DNA of 64,000 nucleotides from an uncultured Colwellia sp. (GCA_913062815.1 CAJXWZ010000017.1:1-64000), one strand, 5' to 3'; shown: positions 37,496 through 48,208, counted from the stretch's first letter. The notes: generated from the letters alone by a model not told the origin. Numbers and translations are program-made.

Positions 37496-40400
37496 TTGAA
37501 ATTTATATCTTTTAAAGAAATATTGTTGCCTATAATCTTGATGATTATGTTGAGCTTTGGTTTGCAGGCAAATGAGCAGGCTAGCGTTCAAAATTTATAC
37601 CTAAAACAACTTTCTGTTAATGATGGTTTATCGCAAGGTACGGTTAATTCTATTTTAACCAGCGACAGTGGTTTTGTTTGGCTGGCAACAGATAGCGGCA
37701 TAAACCTTTATGATGGTTACTCGGTTAAACAATTACCCGGCCCAGACAAACGATTTATTGATTCGGCTATTTATCTAGTTAAACAAGACAGTCAAGGTTT
37801 AGTGTGGATCAATGTAGATAGTGGTCTATATCGATACCAGCCTAAAGAAAACCACTATCAATTAATTTCTGAAAGTAAACCGGAACATTTCATGGTTGAC
37901 TTTATTGAGGGAAAAAACGTCAGTGATCAGGTCGGTTTTTGGTTAGCAAGTAGTAAAACCATCAGCTTTTATCATGAAAAAACAAAAACGCTTAAACTAG
38001 AGTTAGATTTATCCGCAGAGTTGCCCGGCAAAAATAATATTTTCCAAATAAAATATCACGAGAAAATTTTGTATATTTCTACGCGTGTGGGTATGTACGC
38101 TTACCATATTGAGTCTAAACAATGGCGTAAGCTACCTAGTTTAGCGTCAATACAGACGCAAGATAACTTCAATTTAATGCAGGCAACCAAAAACTTTGCA
38201 ATATTTATCAGTGAGCAGGGTGATTTATATATTGGCTCAAATGATGGTGTTTATAGTGTCAATACTATGGAAGTTGCTGATTTTTTTGATGGAAAAATAA
38301 CTAAGCTAACGTATAAACAAGTGTTAGCGCATGTGTCTGTTTGGCAAATGCTATTCACCAATGAACACCTGCATATAGCCAGTAATAAAGGGCTTCATAA
38401 AGTAAATACTGTAACGCAACAAGCACAGTATTTGTTCAGTTTTAGTGACTATTTTGATCATGTTTCTAACAACGCTATCATTTCATTGGCGGTCGATAAG
38501 AGCGGTATTTTTTGGTTGGGCTCTGAGTCAACGGGTGTTTATTTATGGGACCCTAATTTAGAGCTAGTGAATAACTATCGTTATCAAAAAAATAACAAAA
38601 GAACTTTAACGCACAATGAAGTATGGACATTTCAGCAGCATAGTAGTGATCAGCAACAATTTTGGGTGGGCACTAGCAGTGGCTTGAATTTGATCGACAA
38701 CGCCAAGCAAACTGTAAAGCGGTTCATGGTATCACCGGATGAAGAGAGCCAGTTTAGTCGAAACTACATTTACCAAATATATAACTACGAAGAAGACATT
38801 TTATTATTATCGACCTCTAAAGGCATTGTTTTATACAATACTCAGTTAGAAAAATCCTACTCGTTACCTAGCAATGAACAAGTTAGTGAGATTTTAAGTA
38901 AAGACCATTATTCAGTCTACTTTCAAGAACAACGTTATTTATGGCTTGTTTATGCAGAGCGCGCTGTAGTCGTAGATTTAGTAACAGGTTTAGTCGATGA
39001 GTTATCAGCTATTGCTGAAATAGTACCCCATAATAAAATATTTAAATTCTTAGGTGAGCTACCTAATAGTAAAATGATGTTGTTTTCTACAAACGATACC
39101 TTGTGGGGGTACAACTTAGTAAATAAACAAGTGCACAAGTTATATCAACACCCCAATGTGCTAGCCAGTGAGTGGATCTCCTATGATGGCTGGGTGATAG
39201 ATAAAAACAATATTCTTTGGCTAAGTTATCCAACCAAAGGTTTACTTGGTTTAGAGTTATCTACTTTCAATTTGAAGTATTTCTATCACAACAAAAATAG
39301 CCTCATTGATAATAATGTCTATAGCTTGATGACTGATGAAGACGGCGATTTATGGTTTTCAACGCATAAAGGTTTGTTTGTATTACATATAGACACGCAG
39401 CATATTAGGCAATTTACCGTTGCTGATGGCTTATCTGCAATGGAGTTTAATTCAAGTGCAAGTCTAAAATTAGCCAATGGTAAGCTCGTTTACGGCTCCA
39501 TGGAAGGCGTGAGTATTTTTTCTCCTGAAGAGTTAAAAAATAAGTTTATTAATCAGCAGATTAAAGTTTATACAACAGGTGTTGATGTTATTTCTAGACA
39601 GCTCGACTTACCTTTACTTATCAACCAAAAGCATGACATTTTGCTAGAATATGATGATGTTGGTATACGCTTTGATTTTTCAACCTTATCTTTTAGTGAT
39701 AATCAAGGTGTAACTTTTGAATATCAGTTAACAGGTGATAGTCGAGTTAATTATCCTGCAACTACAGACAATAGAATTACCTTTCCTAGCTTGCCCTCAG
39801 GTTCTCACACTTTACATGTTAAGGCTAAATCACCTATAACAGGTGAATATTCTCAAACCCGAAAAATAAATATTCTTGTTAGCTATGCGCCGTGGAAATC
39901 GCCATTTGCTTATTTTATTTACTTCTTCATTTTCAGTGCCTTATTAGCTCTATGGATACGACATCGGACTAAACAAAAACAACAGTTACTAATTGCTCAC
40001 GAAGAGGTCACTTTTAGAGAAAATCGATTGCAACTCGCGTTAACCGGTAGTAATTCTGAGGTATGGGACTGGCAAGCCGATGGTAACTTAATGTTTGGCA
40101 AACGAATTGCTCAAGAGTTAGCCTATGTCGATCTTGCCACTGCACACAGCTTTACCCAGCATGTTGATTTGATTCATCCGGACGATAAAGAAGGCTTTAT
40201 CTCTAAATGGCGTTTATTTATTGAGAATAACGATGTTGCAGACACTTTTTCGTGCACATATCGACTCAAACATGCAGAGGGAAATTGGCTATGGTACAAA
40301 GATTTAGGCAAAATCGTTACTTTAGATCATAACGAAAAGCCTAGCCGTATTACTGGCTCTTATACCAATATTACTGAAACACGTGCTGAGGAAGTGCGCA

Positions 40401-42070
40401 GCCAATATTATGGCGAAGCCTTTAGACAAACTAATGACTGGGTGCTGATTATTAACGATGATTTTAGCCAGATTACCGCTAACCAGTCGTTGCGAAGTGT
40501 ATTTGAGCTGCCAAATGAAACCTTTGGTTTTAGTGATAATTTTATGGGACTTAATGAGCGCCGCTGGCAATTCTTTAAGCAATTATTCCCTTCTTTGGCT
40601 GAAGGAGAACATTGGCGAGGCGAAGAGTTGGTTGTCACCGCTTCAGGAGAAGAGTTTCATGTGGTGGTTAATATCAATGTAGGGCGAAACGAGACCACTA
40701 ACAATCTACACTATGTATGTGTTTTCACTGATATTAGTGCCCAAAAATCGGCTGAAAAAGAATTGCGCTATTTGGCTAATTATGATCACTTAACTGACCT
40801 ACCTAACCGAAGTTTGTTGTTAGAGCGAATAAAGCATGCGATGGAGTCTTCACAACGACAAAAAAAATCAATCGCTGTATTTTTTATTGATTTAGATAGA
40901 TTTAAACAAGTAAATGACTCGTTAGGGCATGATTGTGGTGACTTGCTGTTAGTCGAAGTTTCTAGACGTTTGTCAGAGTTACTGCGGGTTGACGATACGG
41001 TTGCACGTATTGGCGGCGATGAATTTGTGGTGTTGGTTGAGACGTTTAGAGGGCCTACGCATTTAGGACAAGTAGCACAAAAAATAATTGCAGCTGTGGA
41101 AAAACCCGTATTACTACAAGAAAACGAGGTGTGTATCGGCGCGAGTATTGGTATTGCTTTATATCCTGATGATGCTAGTGATTCGAGCGCTTTATTAAGA
41201 CATGCCGATGTTGCTATGTATCATGCCAAACAGTTAGGCCGAAACACCTTTCAGTTTTTCACGCCACGCATGAATGCTGAGGCAACAGAACGTTTAACGC
41301 AAGAATCTAAAATAAAGTTAGCTTATAGTAACGACGAGTTTTTTAATCATTATCAACCGATTATTGATTCTAAAACAGGCAAAGCCGCTGGTTTTGAACT
41401 GTTGATGCGTTGGCAAAGTCAAAATAAAGTAATTGCACCAGCGGGTTTTATTAGTATAGCTGAGGAGTTAGGGTTAATAATACCAATGACAGAAGCTGCG
41501 TTAGAGCGTGGTTTGGAAGATTTGAAAGCTTGGCATAAACAACGGCCGTCTTTATATCTGTCGGTTAACTTGTCAGCACAACATTTTGCTAAAGAAAGTT
41601 TAGTTATTTATATTTCTCGTTTATTAAAGCTACATGATTTACCAGCACATTTATTAAAAATTGAAGTAACCGAAAGTGCGTTAATTACGGAACCAGAAAA
41701 AGCCATACGAACTATGAATGCTTTATCAGATTTGGGTGTTATTCTAGCACTTGATGATTTCGGTACTGGTTTTTCCTCTTTGTCTTATTTGAAACGCTTA
41801 CCTCTTGATATTATTAAAGTTGACCGTAGTTTTATTGCTGGCATAGGCGTAGAAAAAACCGATGAAGCCATTGTAGATGCCACCATAGTGTTAGCTAGAA
41901 GATTAAATATGCACTGTATTGCAGAAGGGGTGGAAACGACACAGCAACTGGATTATTTAACAAAACGAAATTGTTATTTTGTACAGGGTTATTTGTACAG
42001 TAAACCTGTAGATGCACAAACAATAAGCGATCATTTATCGGCAAATGTTGTCGAATTAAAGGCAAATTAA
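37496..42070 (+). CDS. Periplasmic propeller sensor with PAS, GGDEF and EAL domains
   Basis: 1524 residues from TTG with AAGG about 10 bp upstream. Signal peptide to about residue 25, two-component-regulator propeller repeats (SQGTVNSILTSDSGFVWLAT and later VWINVDSG, WVGTSSGLN) to about 690, a Y_Y_Y domain about 720-790, one TM about 800-821, two PAS-type domains about 835-1080, GGDEF (RIGGDEFVVL, Gly1173 region) about 1085-1250 and EAL (E1301 in FELLMR; DDFGTGFS) about 1265-1510. Both c-di-GMP motifs look intact. It resembles BvgS/HTCS-like periplasmic carbohydrate sensors but with a c-di-GMP output. Confidence 0.9.
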   Translation: MKFISFKEILLPIILMIMLSFGLQANEQASVQNLYLKQLSVNDGLSQGTVNSILTSDSGFVWLATDSGINLYDGYSVKQLPGPDKRFIDSAIYLVKQDSQGLVWINVDSGLYRYQPKENHYQLISESKPEHFMVDFIEGKNVSDQVGFWLASSKTISFYHEKTKTLKLELDLSAELPGKNNIFQIKYHEKILYISTRVGMYAYHIESKQWRKLPSLASIQTQDNFNLMQATKNFAIFISEQGDLYIGSNDGVYSVNTMEVADFFDGKITKLTYKQVLAHVSVWQMLFTNEHLHIASNKGLHKVNTVTQQAQYLFSFSDYFDHVSNNAIISLAVDKSGIFWLGSESTGVYLWDPNLELVNNYRYQKNNKRTLTHNEVWTFQQHSSDQQQFWVGTSSGLNLIDNAKQTVKRFMVSPDEESQFSRNYIYQIYNYEEDILLLSTSKGIVLYNTQLEKSYSLPSNEQVSEILSKDHYSVYFQEQRYLWLVYAERAVVVDLVTGLVDELSAIAEIVPHNKIFKFLGELPNSKMMLFSTNDTLWGYNLVNKQVHKLYQHPNVLASEWISYDGWVIDKNNILWLSYPTKGLLGLELSTFNLKYFYHNKNSLIDNNVYSLMTDEDGDLWFSTHKGLFVLHIDTQHIRQFTVADGLSAMEFNSSASLKLANGKLVYGSMEGVSIFSPEELKNKFINQQIKVYTTGVDVISRQLDLPLLINQKHDILLEYDDVGIRFDFSTLSFSDNQGVTFEYQLTGDSRVNYPATTDNRITFPSLPSGSHTLHVKAKSPITGEYSQTRKINILVSYAPWKSPFAYFIYFFIFSALLALWIRHRTKQKQQLLIAHEEVTFRENRLQLALTGSNSEVWDWQADGNLMFGKRIAQELAYVDLATAHSFTQHVDLIHPDDKEGFISKWRLFIENNDVADTFSCTYRLKHAEGNWLWYKDLGKIVTLDHNEKPSRITGSYTNITETRAEEVRSQYYGEAFRQTNDWVLIINDDFSQITANQSLRSVFELPNETFGFSDNFMGLNERRWQFFKQLFPSLAEGEHWRGEELVVTASGEEFHVVVNINVGRNETTNNLHYVCVFTDISAQKSAEKELRYLANYDHLTDLPNRSLLLERIKHAMESSQRQKKSIAVFFIDLDRFKQVNDSLGHDCGDLLLVEVSRRLSELLRVDDTVARIGGDEFVVLVETFRGPTHLGQVAQKIIAAVEKPVLLQENEVCIGASIGIALYPDDASDSSALLRHADVAMYHAKQLGRNTFQFFTPRMNAEATERLTQESKIKLAYSNDEFFNHYQPIIDSKTGKAAGFELLMRWQSQNKVIAPAGFISIAEELGLIIPMTEAALERGLEDLKAWHKQRPSLYLSVNLSAQHFAKESLVIYISRLLKLHDLPAHLLKIEVTESALITEPEKAIRTMNALSDLGVILALDDFGTGFSSLSYLKRLPLDIIKVDRSFIAGIGVEKTDEAIVDATIVLARRLNMHCIAEGVETTQQLDYLTKRNCYFVQGYLYSKPVDAQTISDHLSANVVELKAN

Positions 42071-42152
42071 TCACTTACCGCAACGATGTTCGATTGATTA
42101 GTCGGCTTTTGTCCCCATATGTAAAATATCAACACATTCAATGGAAACCATT

Positions 42153-43520
42153 ATGACTGAACATTTTGATTATTTAGCAATAGGCGCTGGTAGCGGCGGT
42201 ATTGCTTCGGCTAATAGAGCGGCTCGACTTGGTAAAAAGGCAGCGGTAATTGAAGCGAAGCATATTGGTGGTACTTGCGTTAATGTTGGCTGTGTACCTA
42301 AAAAAGCGATGTGGTATGCAGGACAAATTAGTGATGCCCTTAAATACGCCAACGACTATGGCTTTAACTTAGGCCAGTTTAAACTAGAACAGAATGGTTT
42401 TGATTGGGGTCGCTTAGTTGCCAATAGAGAAGCTTATATTGAACGAATTCATGCTGCCTATCAGCGTGGTTTTGATGCGAATGATGTTACGGTAATTCAA
42501 GGATTTGCCAAGTTTGTTAATAAGAATACCGTAGAGGTAGATGGCACCTTATACACTGCAGATCATATTACTATTGCCACTGGTGGTAGGCCATCAATTC
42601 CCGTGATTGAGGGCGCAGAACATGGTATGGACTCAGATGGATTTTTTGCTTTAACAGAACAACCTAAATCTGTGGCTGTGATTGGTGCGGGCTATATTGC
42701 TGTTGAGCTAGCAGGCGTATTTCATGGTTTAGGAACACAAACCCATTTGTTAGTACGCAATGAAAAGCCATTACGCAGTTTTGACGATATGTTAAGTAAC
42801 ACCTTAGTTGAGCAAATGGCTAAGCATGGCCCAACGCTGCACAACCATAGTACGCCAGAGCGAATTGAAAAGCTTACTGATGGTAATTTAATAGTACACC
42901 TCACAAATGGCAAGTCTATTGGTCCAGTGGAAAAACTGGTGTGGGCTATCGGGCGTGAACCTGCTACCGATAACATCAACTTAGATTTAGCCGGTGTGGC
43001 ACTTGATGAGAGAGGTTTTATTGTTACCGACAAATATCAAAACACTAATGTTGATGGTATATATGCGGTTGGCGATAACACCGGTCGAGCACAATTAACT
43101 CCAGTTGCTGTTGCCGCTGGTCGTCGTTTATGTGAAAGGTTATTTAACAATAAGCCGGAAGAGCATTTAGACTATTCTGGTATTGCTACTGTAGTCTTTA
43201 GTCATCCAGTCATTGGTACTGTCGGGTTAACTGAGGCTGAGGCTGTTGCCGAATACGGGGAAGATAATATTAGTGTCTATAATTCACAATTTACTGCTCT
43301 CTATCAAGCCATTACAGAAGATTATCGTGACCCGACGCGCATGAAACTAATTTGCGCAGGTAAGGATGAAAAAGTTGTCGGCTTACATAGCATTGGTTTT
43401 GGTAGTGATGAGTTACTGCAAGGCTTTGCCGTAGCGATGAAAATGGGTGCAACTAAAGCTGACTTCGATAACACCATTGCTATTCACCCTACTTCAGCCG
43501 AAGAGTTTGTCACTCTATAG
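42153..43520 (+). CDS. gorA: Glutathione reductase
   Basis: NADPH-dependent flavoenzyme regenerating GSH, cytoplasmic. 455 residues from ATG 42153, four codons into a longer frame; GGAAAC is upstream. The FAD motif [14 protein letters not shown], redox pair Cys42/Cys47 ([13 protein letters not shown]), NADP motif [11 protein letters not shown], and the C-terminal His in AIHPTSAEE are present. Length and start match E. coli Gor (450). Confidence 0.96.
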   Translation: MTEHFDYLAIGAGSGGIASANRAARLGKKAAVIEAKHIGGTCVNVGCVPKKAMWYAGQISDALKYANDYGFNLGQFKLEQNGFDWGRLVANREAYIERIHAAYQRGFDANDVTVIQGFAKFVNKNTVEVDGTLYTADHITIATGGRPSIPVIEGAEHGMDSDGFFALTEQPKSVAVIGAGYIAVELAGVFHGLGTQTHLLVRNEKPLRSFDDMLSNTLVEQMAKHGPTLHNHSTPERIEKLTDGNLIVHLTNGKSIGPVEKLVWAIGREPATDNINLDLAGVALDERGFIVTDKYQNTNVDGIYAVGDNTGRAQLTPVAVAAGRRLCERLFNNKPEEHLDYSGIATVVFSHPVIGTVGLTEAEAVAEYGEDNISVYNSQFTALYQAITEDYRDPTRMKLICAGKDEKVVGLHSIGFGSDELLQGFAVAMKMGATKADFDNTIAIHPTSAEEFVTL

Positions 43521-43600
43521 ATGATACTCTGACAACGTACAACTGTAGATATTTGAATATCTGAGCCTATTGAAGTAGGCCAGATTTCATTATTTATACC

Positions 43601-43900
43601 AGAGCTATATTTTGTTGCATTAGGCTGATTACAAAGTCTGACTAAGATCATTGATCGAAAACCAACGAAGATAAAGCTGCCCCGTGTTGTTATATTAAAT
43701 TTATCGATATTGTTTACGATACATAAAACAAAGGGGGTATTATCAGCAATCAATATCTCTAATTCGGTTATTGCTAGCCTACTGATATTGAATTCCACTT
43801 CTGCCGTAGAAAACCTACCTGACTCGACCATCACTTTATATATTCTTAGTAACCTAATATGGGTATAACCTAATTGTTTGGGCAGTATGTTTTTACTCTT
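43601..43900 (-). pseudogene. LysR regulator remnant
   Basis: The reverse strand contains THIRLLRIYKVMVESGRFST and AEVEFNISRLAIT, the winged-helix part of a LysR-type protein. Downstream the frame still reads but the homologous text is lost (the expected second helix pair and GFSLT segment are scrambled), leaving about 100 residues and no effector domain. It faces the aminotransferase remnant, the usual regulator-target arrangement. Confidence 0.6.
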
Positions 43901-44042
43901 TTCATTTGTAAAACACCTTATGTAAGTAAATACTTAACTTAAGTTTTTAAAGTATAAATTTAATAACCTATTAAAACATTGATAATAGGGGTAAGTAGTT
44001 AAATATACGCTTCGCTCAAAAATTGAAGAGTAAGGTGAAATA

Positions 44043-44275
44043 ATGAATAAGAATATAAATGAAAATCACGGCTTACCTCAAGCGCAACTCAATGCGTACT
44101 GGATGCCATTTACCGGTAACCGCCAATTTAAAAAAGGTTCTCGTATTATTGTCAGTGCAGCAGGAAAGTTTTAACCGACTCACAAGGCCGTAATACATTT
44201 GATGGTCTGTCAGGATTATGGTGCATGCTGTCAAGTGGTGTTCGCGAAGGGATAAGCTTCGTTTTCCCTAGCTAA
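44043..44275 (+). pseudogene. Class III (omega-amino-acid:pyruvate) aminotransferase remnant
   Basis: ATG 44043 opens a frame with LPQAQLNAYWMPFTGNRQFK and GSRIIVSAAGKF ending at TAA 44172. A second frame, shifted by one base, continues LTDSQGRNTFDGLSGLWCML to TAA 44273. The two halves match the start of beta-alanine/omega-amino-acid:pyruvate transaminases, so the gene is frameshifted and truncated to about 75 of 450 codons; the catalytic lysine region is gone. Confidence 0.75.
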
Positions 44276-44333
44276 TGTGATTTAACCACTTTTAAGTTTT
44301 GACCAGCGTGAAAGTGTCCTAATTATCACACTA

Positions 44334-44365
44334 TTGACACCTCCATATTGAACAGAAAATATAGC
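44334..44365 (+). promoter_or_regulatory. Promoter with overlapping PuuR-like motif upstream of cupin gene
   Basis: TTGACA at 44334-44339 and AATATA/TATAGC around 44358-44365 form a plausible promoter. The motif ATATTGAAC (44345-44353) lies between -35 and -10, a classical repressor position, 36 bp before the cupin ATG. The same 9-mer appears at 53077, 53141 (reverse) and 58303 (reverse). Confidence 0.5.
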
Positions 44366-44389
44366 CGAAGAATAATGTAAGGGCATATC

Positions 44390-45097
44390 ATGTCAGATAA
44401 TAAAATAATTAGATTAAGCCAAGCTCCTGCTAAATTTGGTGACTCACCTGATGAACTAGAACCGTCAATGTTTGTTTCAGACTTGCCCGTTCAAAATAGC
44501 CATAGCTATTATGAAGATGATGAGCAAGGGCTATATGTTGGTGTTTGGGATACTGACGATATGATAGAGGCAGCTAATCCTTATCCTTGTGATGAGTTTA
44601 TGGTGCTCATCGAAGGCGCGGTAGAAATTAAAAATACTCAAACCGGTTTGAGTGAAACCGTGCTTGCTGGCGAGAGTTTTGTTATCCCTAAAGGCTATGA
44701 TTGTCAGTGGCATCAACAAGGATATTTGCGTAAATTTTATGTGATATCTGAGCATCCCGATGAAGTTATTCCACTACGCCCTACTTTAACGGGCATTGCT
44801 AAAATAAATATCGAGACACAAAAAGGTAAAAATTATTGTTACCAAGATAATAACAAACGTTTTACTGCTGGAATTAGGGAAAATGCAATAGGTGAAATGC
44901 CACTTACCATGAATATTAATAGCCATTTCATTTACCTTAAAAAAGGTAGTGTGACGATAAAAGAGTCCACAGGTACTGAACATACATTTCGATCAGGTGA
45001 GGCTTTTTATATTCCTGCGAATGTTACTTGTAGTTGGTCTATTACTGAAAACACGCTACAACATTATGTTGAAATTTCCCCTCTATTAGCTGATTAA
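44390..45097 (+). CDS. Bicupin domain protein (DUF861/EutQ-like)
   Basis: 235 residues with two cupin barrels. The first contains FMVLIEGAVEIKNTQTG and GESFVIPKGYDCQWHQQG; the second HFIYLKKGSVTIKE and GEAFYIPANVTCSW. Both have the beta-rich pattern but few metal-ligand His, as in DUF861 proteins found with amine catabolism. Function unknown; an aldehyde or amine-binding role is inferred from its place before an aldehyde dehydrogenase 66 bp downstream. Confidence 0.75.
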   Translation: MSDNKIIRLSQAPAKFGDSPDELEPSMFVSDLPVQNSHSYYEDDEQGLYVGVWDTDDMIEAANPYPCDEFMVLIEGAVEIKNTQTGLSETVLAGESFVIPKGYDCQWHQQGYLRKFYVISEHPDEVIPLRPTLTGIAKINIETQKGKNYCYQDNNKRFTAGIRENAIGEMPLTMNINSHFIYLKKGSVTIKESTGTEHTFRSGEAFYIPANVTCSWSITENTLQHYVEISPLLAD

Positions 45098-45163
45098 AAG
45101 AGTGTCAATAATATGAATACTAAATCTATAAAAATAATTGCCCAATTATCTGAAGGTGGATCT

Positions 45164-46639
45164 ATGAGAGCAAAGCACTTTATTAATGGTCAATGGCTTG
45201 ATGCAGAATCGAGTAAAACATTTACCGTTACTAACCCTGCAACGGAGGAAGTGATTGAGCATTTACCTGCTGGTAATAAACTCGATATTGACAATGCCGT
45301 ATCTGCAGCTAAAACGGCATTTGAACAAGGCGTTTGGCCAACACTAACTGGCAAAGAGCGTGGACAATACTTACGTAAAATAGCTGAAATTATTACTCGT
45401 CGTCTTGATGAATTGTCGGCGCTTGAAGTATTAGACAATGGTAAACCTTACCCAGAAGCTCTTTGGGATATTGAAGATACCGCAGGTACTTTTGAGTTTT
45501 ACGCTAATCTTGCTGAAGAGTTAGATGAAAAGAGTGAAGTTGGAATAACTTTAGCTGAAGAAGGTTTCAGTTCAAAAGCTATCAAGGAACCCATAGGAGT
45601 TGCTGGGGCCATTATACCTTGGAACTTTCCAATGCTAATGGCCGCTTGGAAAGTTGCTCCCGCACTTGCTGCAGGCTGTACTATGGTATTAAAACCTTCA
45701 GAAGTAACTCCTTTAACGGCACTGGCTTTAGCCGAAATTTGTCAAGAAGCAGAGTTGCCAGCTGGTGTGTTAAATATTGTCACAGGTTTGGGTGCTGATG
45801 CAGGACAAGCCCTAGTTGAGCATCCTGATGTCGACAAATTAGCCTTTACTGGCTCAGTACCTACCGGCTCAAAAATCATGGCGATGGCAGCTAATAATAT
45901 CAAAAATGTTAGCTTAGAGTTAGGTGGGAAATCACCGCTAGTTGTTTTTGAAGATACCGATATTGAAAAAGCCGTAGAATGGATAATGTTTGGTATTTTT
46001 TGGAATCAAGGCCAAGTTTGTTCAGCTACCTCTCGAGTGTTAGTTGCGCAAGAAATTTATCCTCAATTATTAAAAAGGCTAACTGAAGAAGCTAACAAAA
46101 TCATTATTGGCAGTGGTGACACTCATGGGGTGTTATTAGGACCTTTAGTAAATGCTGCTCAATATGACAAAGTGCTCTCGGCAATTACACGTGGTGTTGA
46201 TGAAGGCGCAACGTTAGTTTGTGGCGGCGAGCGACCGAGTACTTTTGAAAGTGGCTATTACCTTAAGCCAACAATATTGACAGATATGGCAGAAAATAGC
46301 TGGATTTGGCAAGAAGAAATTTTTGGCCCCGTTGTTTGTATCAAGCCATTTGAAAGTGAAGAACAAGCGATAAAAATGGCGAATAACTCTAGATTTGGTT
46401 TAGCGGCGGCAGTAATGTCTAAAGACTTAAAACGTTGTGACCGAGTAGCAAAAGCATTTCGCGCAGGTATTGTTTGGGTGAATTGTTCACAACCTACTTT
46501 TGTTGAGGCTCCTTGGGGAGGCTATAAACAATCAGGTATTGGCCGAGAGCTTGGTGAATGGGGATTAAATAATTACCTCGAAACTAAGCAAATTACTCGC
46601 TACGAAAGTGACGAACCTTGGGGTTGGTATCTCAAATAG
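45164..46639 (+). CDS. Aldehyde dehydrogenase, betaine/aminoaldehyde type (ALDH10-like)
   Basis: NAD(P)-dependent enzyme likely oxidising an amino-aldehyde to the acid. 491 residues from ATG 45164 with AAGGTGGA upstream; the frame also extends 17 codons to ATG 45113. Catalytic Cys286 (NQGQVCSATS), Glu252 (LELGGKS) and PWNFPMLM are present. The C-terminal SDEPWGWYLK resembles the ending of plant ALDH10 aminoaldehyde/betaine aldehyde dehydrogenases. Second gene of the cupin unit. FAD oxidase follows after 138 bp. Confidence 0.9.
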   Translation: MRAKHFINGQWLDAESSKTFTVTNPATEEVIEHLPAGNKLDIDNAVSAAKTAFEQGVWPTLTGKERGQYLRKIAEIITRRLDELSALEVLDNGKPYPEALWDIEDTAGTFEFYANLAEELDEKSEVGITLAEEGFSSKAIKEPIGVAGAIIPWNFPMLMAAWKVAPALAAGCTMVLKPSEVTPLTALALAEICQEAELPAGVLNIVTGLGADAGQALVEHPDVDKLAFTGSVPTGSKIMAMAANNIKNVSLELGGKSPLVVFEDTDIEKAVEWIMFGIFWNQGQVCSATSRVLVAQEIYPQLLKRLTEEANKIIIGSGDTHGVLLGPLVNAAQYDKVLSAITRGVDEGATLVCGGERPSTFESGYYLKPTILTDMAENSWIWQEEIFGPVVCIKPFESEEQAIKMANNSRFGLAAAVMSKDLKRCDRVAKAFRAGIVWVNCSQPTFVEAPWGGYKQSGIGRELGEWGLNNYLETKQITRYESDEPWGWYLK

Positions 46640-46777
46640 TGTCTACTTGAAGTATCAATATACCTAATAAATATTCTTAGTGTTATTAATAAAAGAACAC
46701 TGACAGTAGTAAACGATTCAGCAGCTAGCGCGTAATACCTTAAGCAAAAGTCGAATCATGATAATAAAGAGAAGTTT

Positions 46778-48190
46778 ATGCAACAACACGTTGAAGCGTT
46801 AAAAGATTCTAAATTTTGCCCTCTTTGGCATGATCAAGATATTCGTCCGGAAATTTTGCCTGCACTTAATGCAGATACTTCTTGTGAATTATTGATTGTC
46901 GGAGGAGGGTTTACCGGGCTTTGGGGCGCTTTGCAGGTTAAAGAACGCCAACCTGAAGTTGATGTTATTTTAATTGAAAAAACCTTTATCTCTGATGGTT
47001 CATCAGGGCGTAATGGTGGATTTTTACATGGCACCTTGGCGCATGGAGAAAGTAATACTGATCATCATTTTCCCGGTGAAGCCGATAAATTACATCAACT
47101 AGGTGAACAAAATATTGCTGAATTATTAGCAACATTTGAGCGTTATAATATTGATGCGCGCTATGAAGAGGTAGGTGAAACTGAAGTGGCGACTAACCAA
47201 GGATCAGTTGACGCTATTCGCAAAGATTACGAAGAAGAAAAAGCCGCAGGTGATGACGTTACTTGGTATAACCAAACAGAGATGCAGGAACAAGTTAATT
47301 CACCGACTTTTCTCGCTGGACTTTGTCGAAGAAATGGTCAAGATGGCATTGTTGATCCTGCTCGTATTTGTTGGGGCTTAAAACGTGTATTACTGGAACT
47401 TGGCGTACGCATTTTTGAAAACACGCCATTGGATGAATGTCATCCTTTAGGTAAAGATAAAATGCAGTCACAAAGCCTAGGTTTTACCATCACCAGTGAT
47501 AAAGTGCTGATGGCAACTAATGCTTATAAAAATCCGATATCACAAGTTAATCGAGCCACAATTCCTGTTTGGGATTATCAAATAGCGACTGAACCTTTAA
47601 ATCAAGAACAGCTTGATGCCATTGGCTGGCACAAGTCCCGTCATGCGCTGGGTAATCACGCGAACATGTTTCATTATTATCGCTTCACGCAAGATAATCG
47701 TATTACTTGGGGCGGCGGCGGTGCGGTTCGTTACTATTTTAATAAAAATACCGATTTTACCACTTGCGCAGATATACCTGAACGGTTCGAACAACTATCA
47801 AAAGAATTTTTTGAAACTTTCCCACAGCTCAAAGGTTTAAAATTTAGCCATAGATGGAGTGGAATTATTGCGACATCCACTCGTTTCTGTATGGTGCCTG
47901 GAGCAACTTATAACGGGCGTTTGGCATGGGCTGTTGGTTATACCGGGCTAGGTGTTGGGGCGACACGTTTTGGTGCTCGTGTTGGTATCGAGCTCTTAGG
48001 TTATCAACCGAGCGATATATTAAAAATGCAGTTTATTACTAAAAAACCAATGCCTTGGGCACCAGAGCCGTTTCGTTGGTTTGGGGTTAAGTTTACCCAA
48101 AATGCCCTAGTAAAAGCAGACAATAATAATGGCAAACGGGGCTTATGGTTAAAAATGCTTGATGCGATGAATCTAGGTTTTACCTGCTAG
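46778..48190 (+). CDS. FAD-dependent amine oxidoreductase (DAO superfamily)
   Basis: 470 residues. FAD motif LIVGGGFTGLWGAL at about 39-52 and SSGRNGGFLHGT; C-terminal WAVGYTGLGVGATRFGARV. Broadly like gamma-glutamylputrescine oxidases and aminophosphonate oxidoreductases, but distinct from the two other PuuB-type genes in the island (different N-terminus, longer C-terminus). It probably oxidises a primary or secondary amine to an aldehyde or imine, feeding the ALDH just upstream. Confidence 0.82.
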   Translation: MQQHVEALKDSKFCPLWHDQDIRPEILPALNADTSCELLIVGGGFTGLWGALQVKERQPEVDVILIEKTFISDGSSGRNGGFLHGTLAHGESNTDHHFPGEADKLHQLGEQNIAELLATFERYNIDARYEEVGETEVATNQGSVDAIRKDYEEEKAAGDDVTWYNQTEMQEQVNSPTFLAGLCRRNGQDGIVDPARICWGLKRVLLELGVRIFENTPLDECHPLGKDKMQSQSLGFTITSDKVLMATNAYKNPISQVNRATIPVWDYQIATEPLNQEQLDAIGWHKSRHALGNHANMFHYYRFTQDNRITWGGGGAVRYYFNKNTDFTTCADIPERFEQLSKEFFETFPQLKGLKFSHRWSGIIATSTRFCMVPGATYNGRLAWAVGYTGLGVGATRFGARVGIELLGYQPSDILKMQFITKKPMPWAPEPFRWFGVKFTQNALVKADNNNGKRGLWLKMLDAMNLGFTC

Positions 48191-48208
48191 TTTGGTAATC
48201 ACTTTTTA

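Noticed and set aside
43484-43834. Reverse 116-codon ORF as an intact gene
   Set aside because: Only the N-terminal half shows LysR homology and it continues upstream of the first ATG; treated as a pseudogene.
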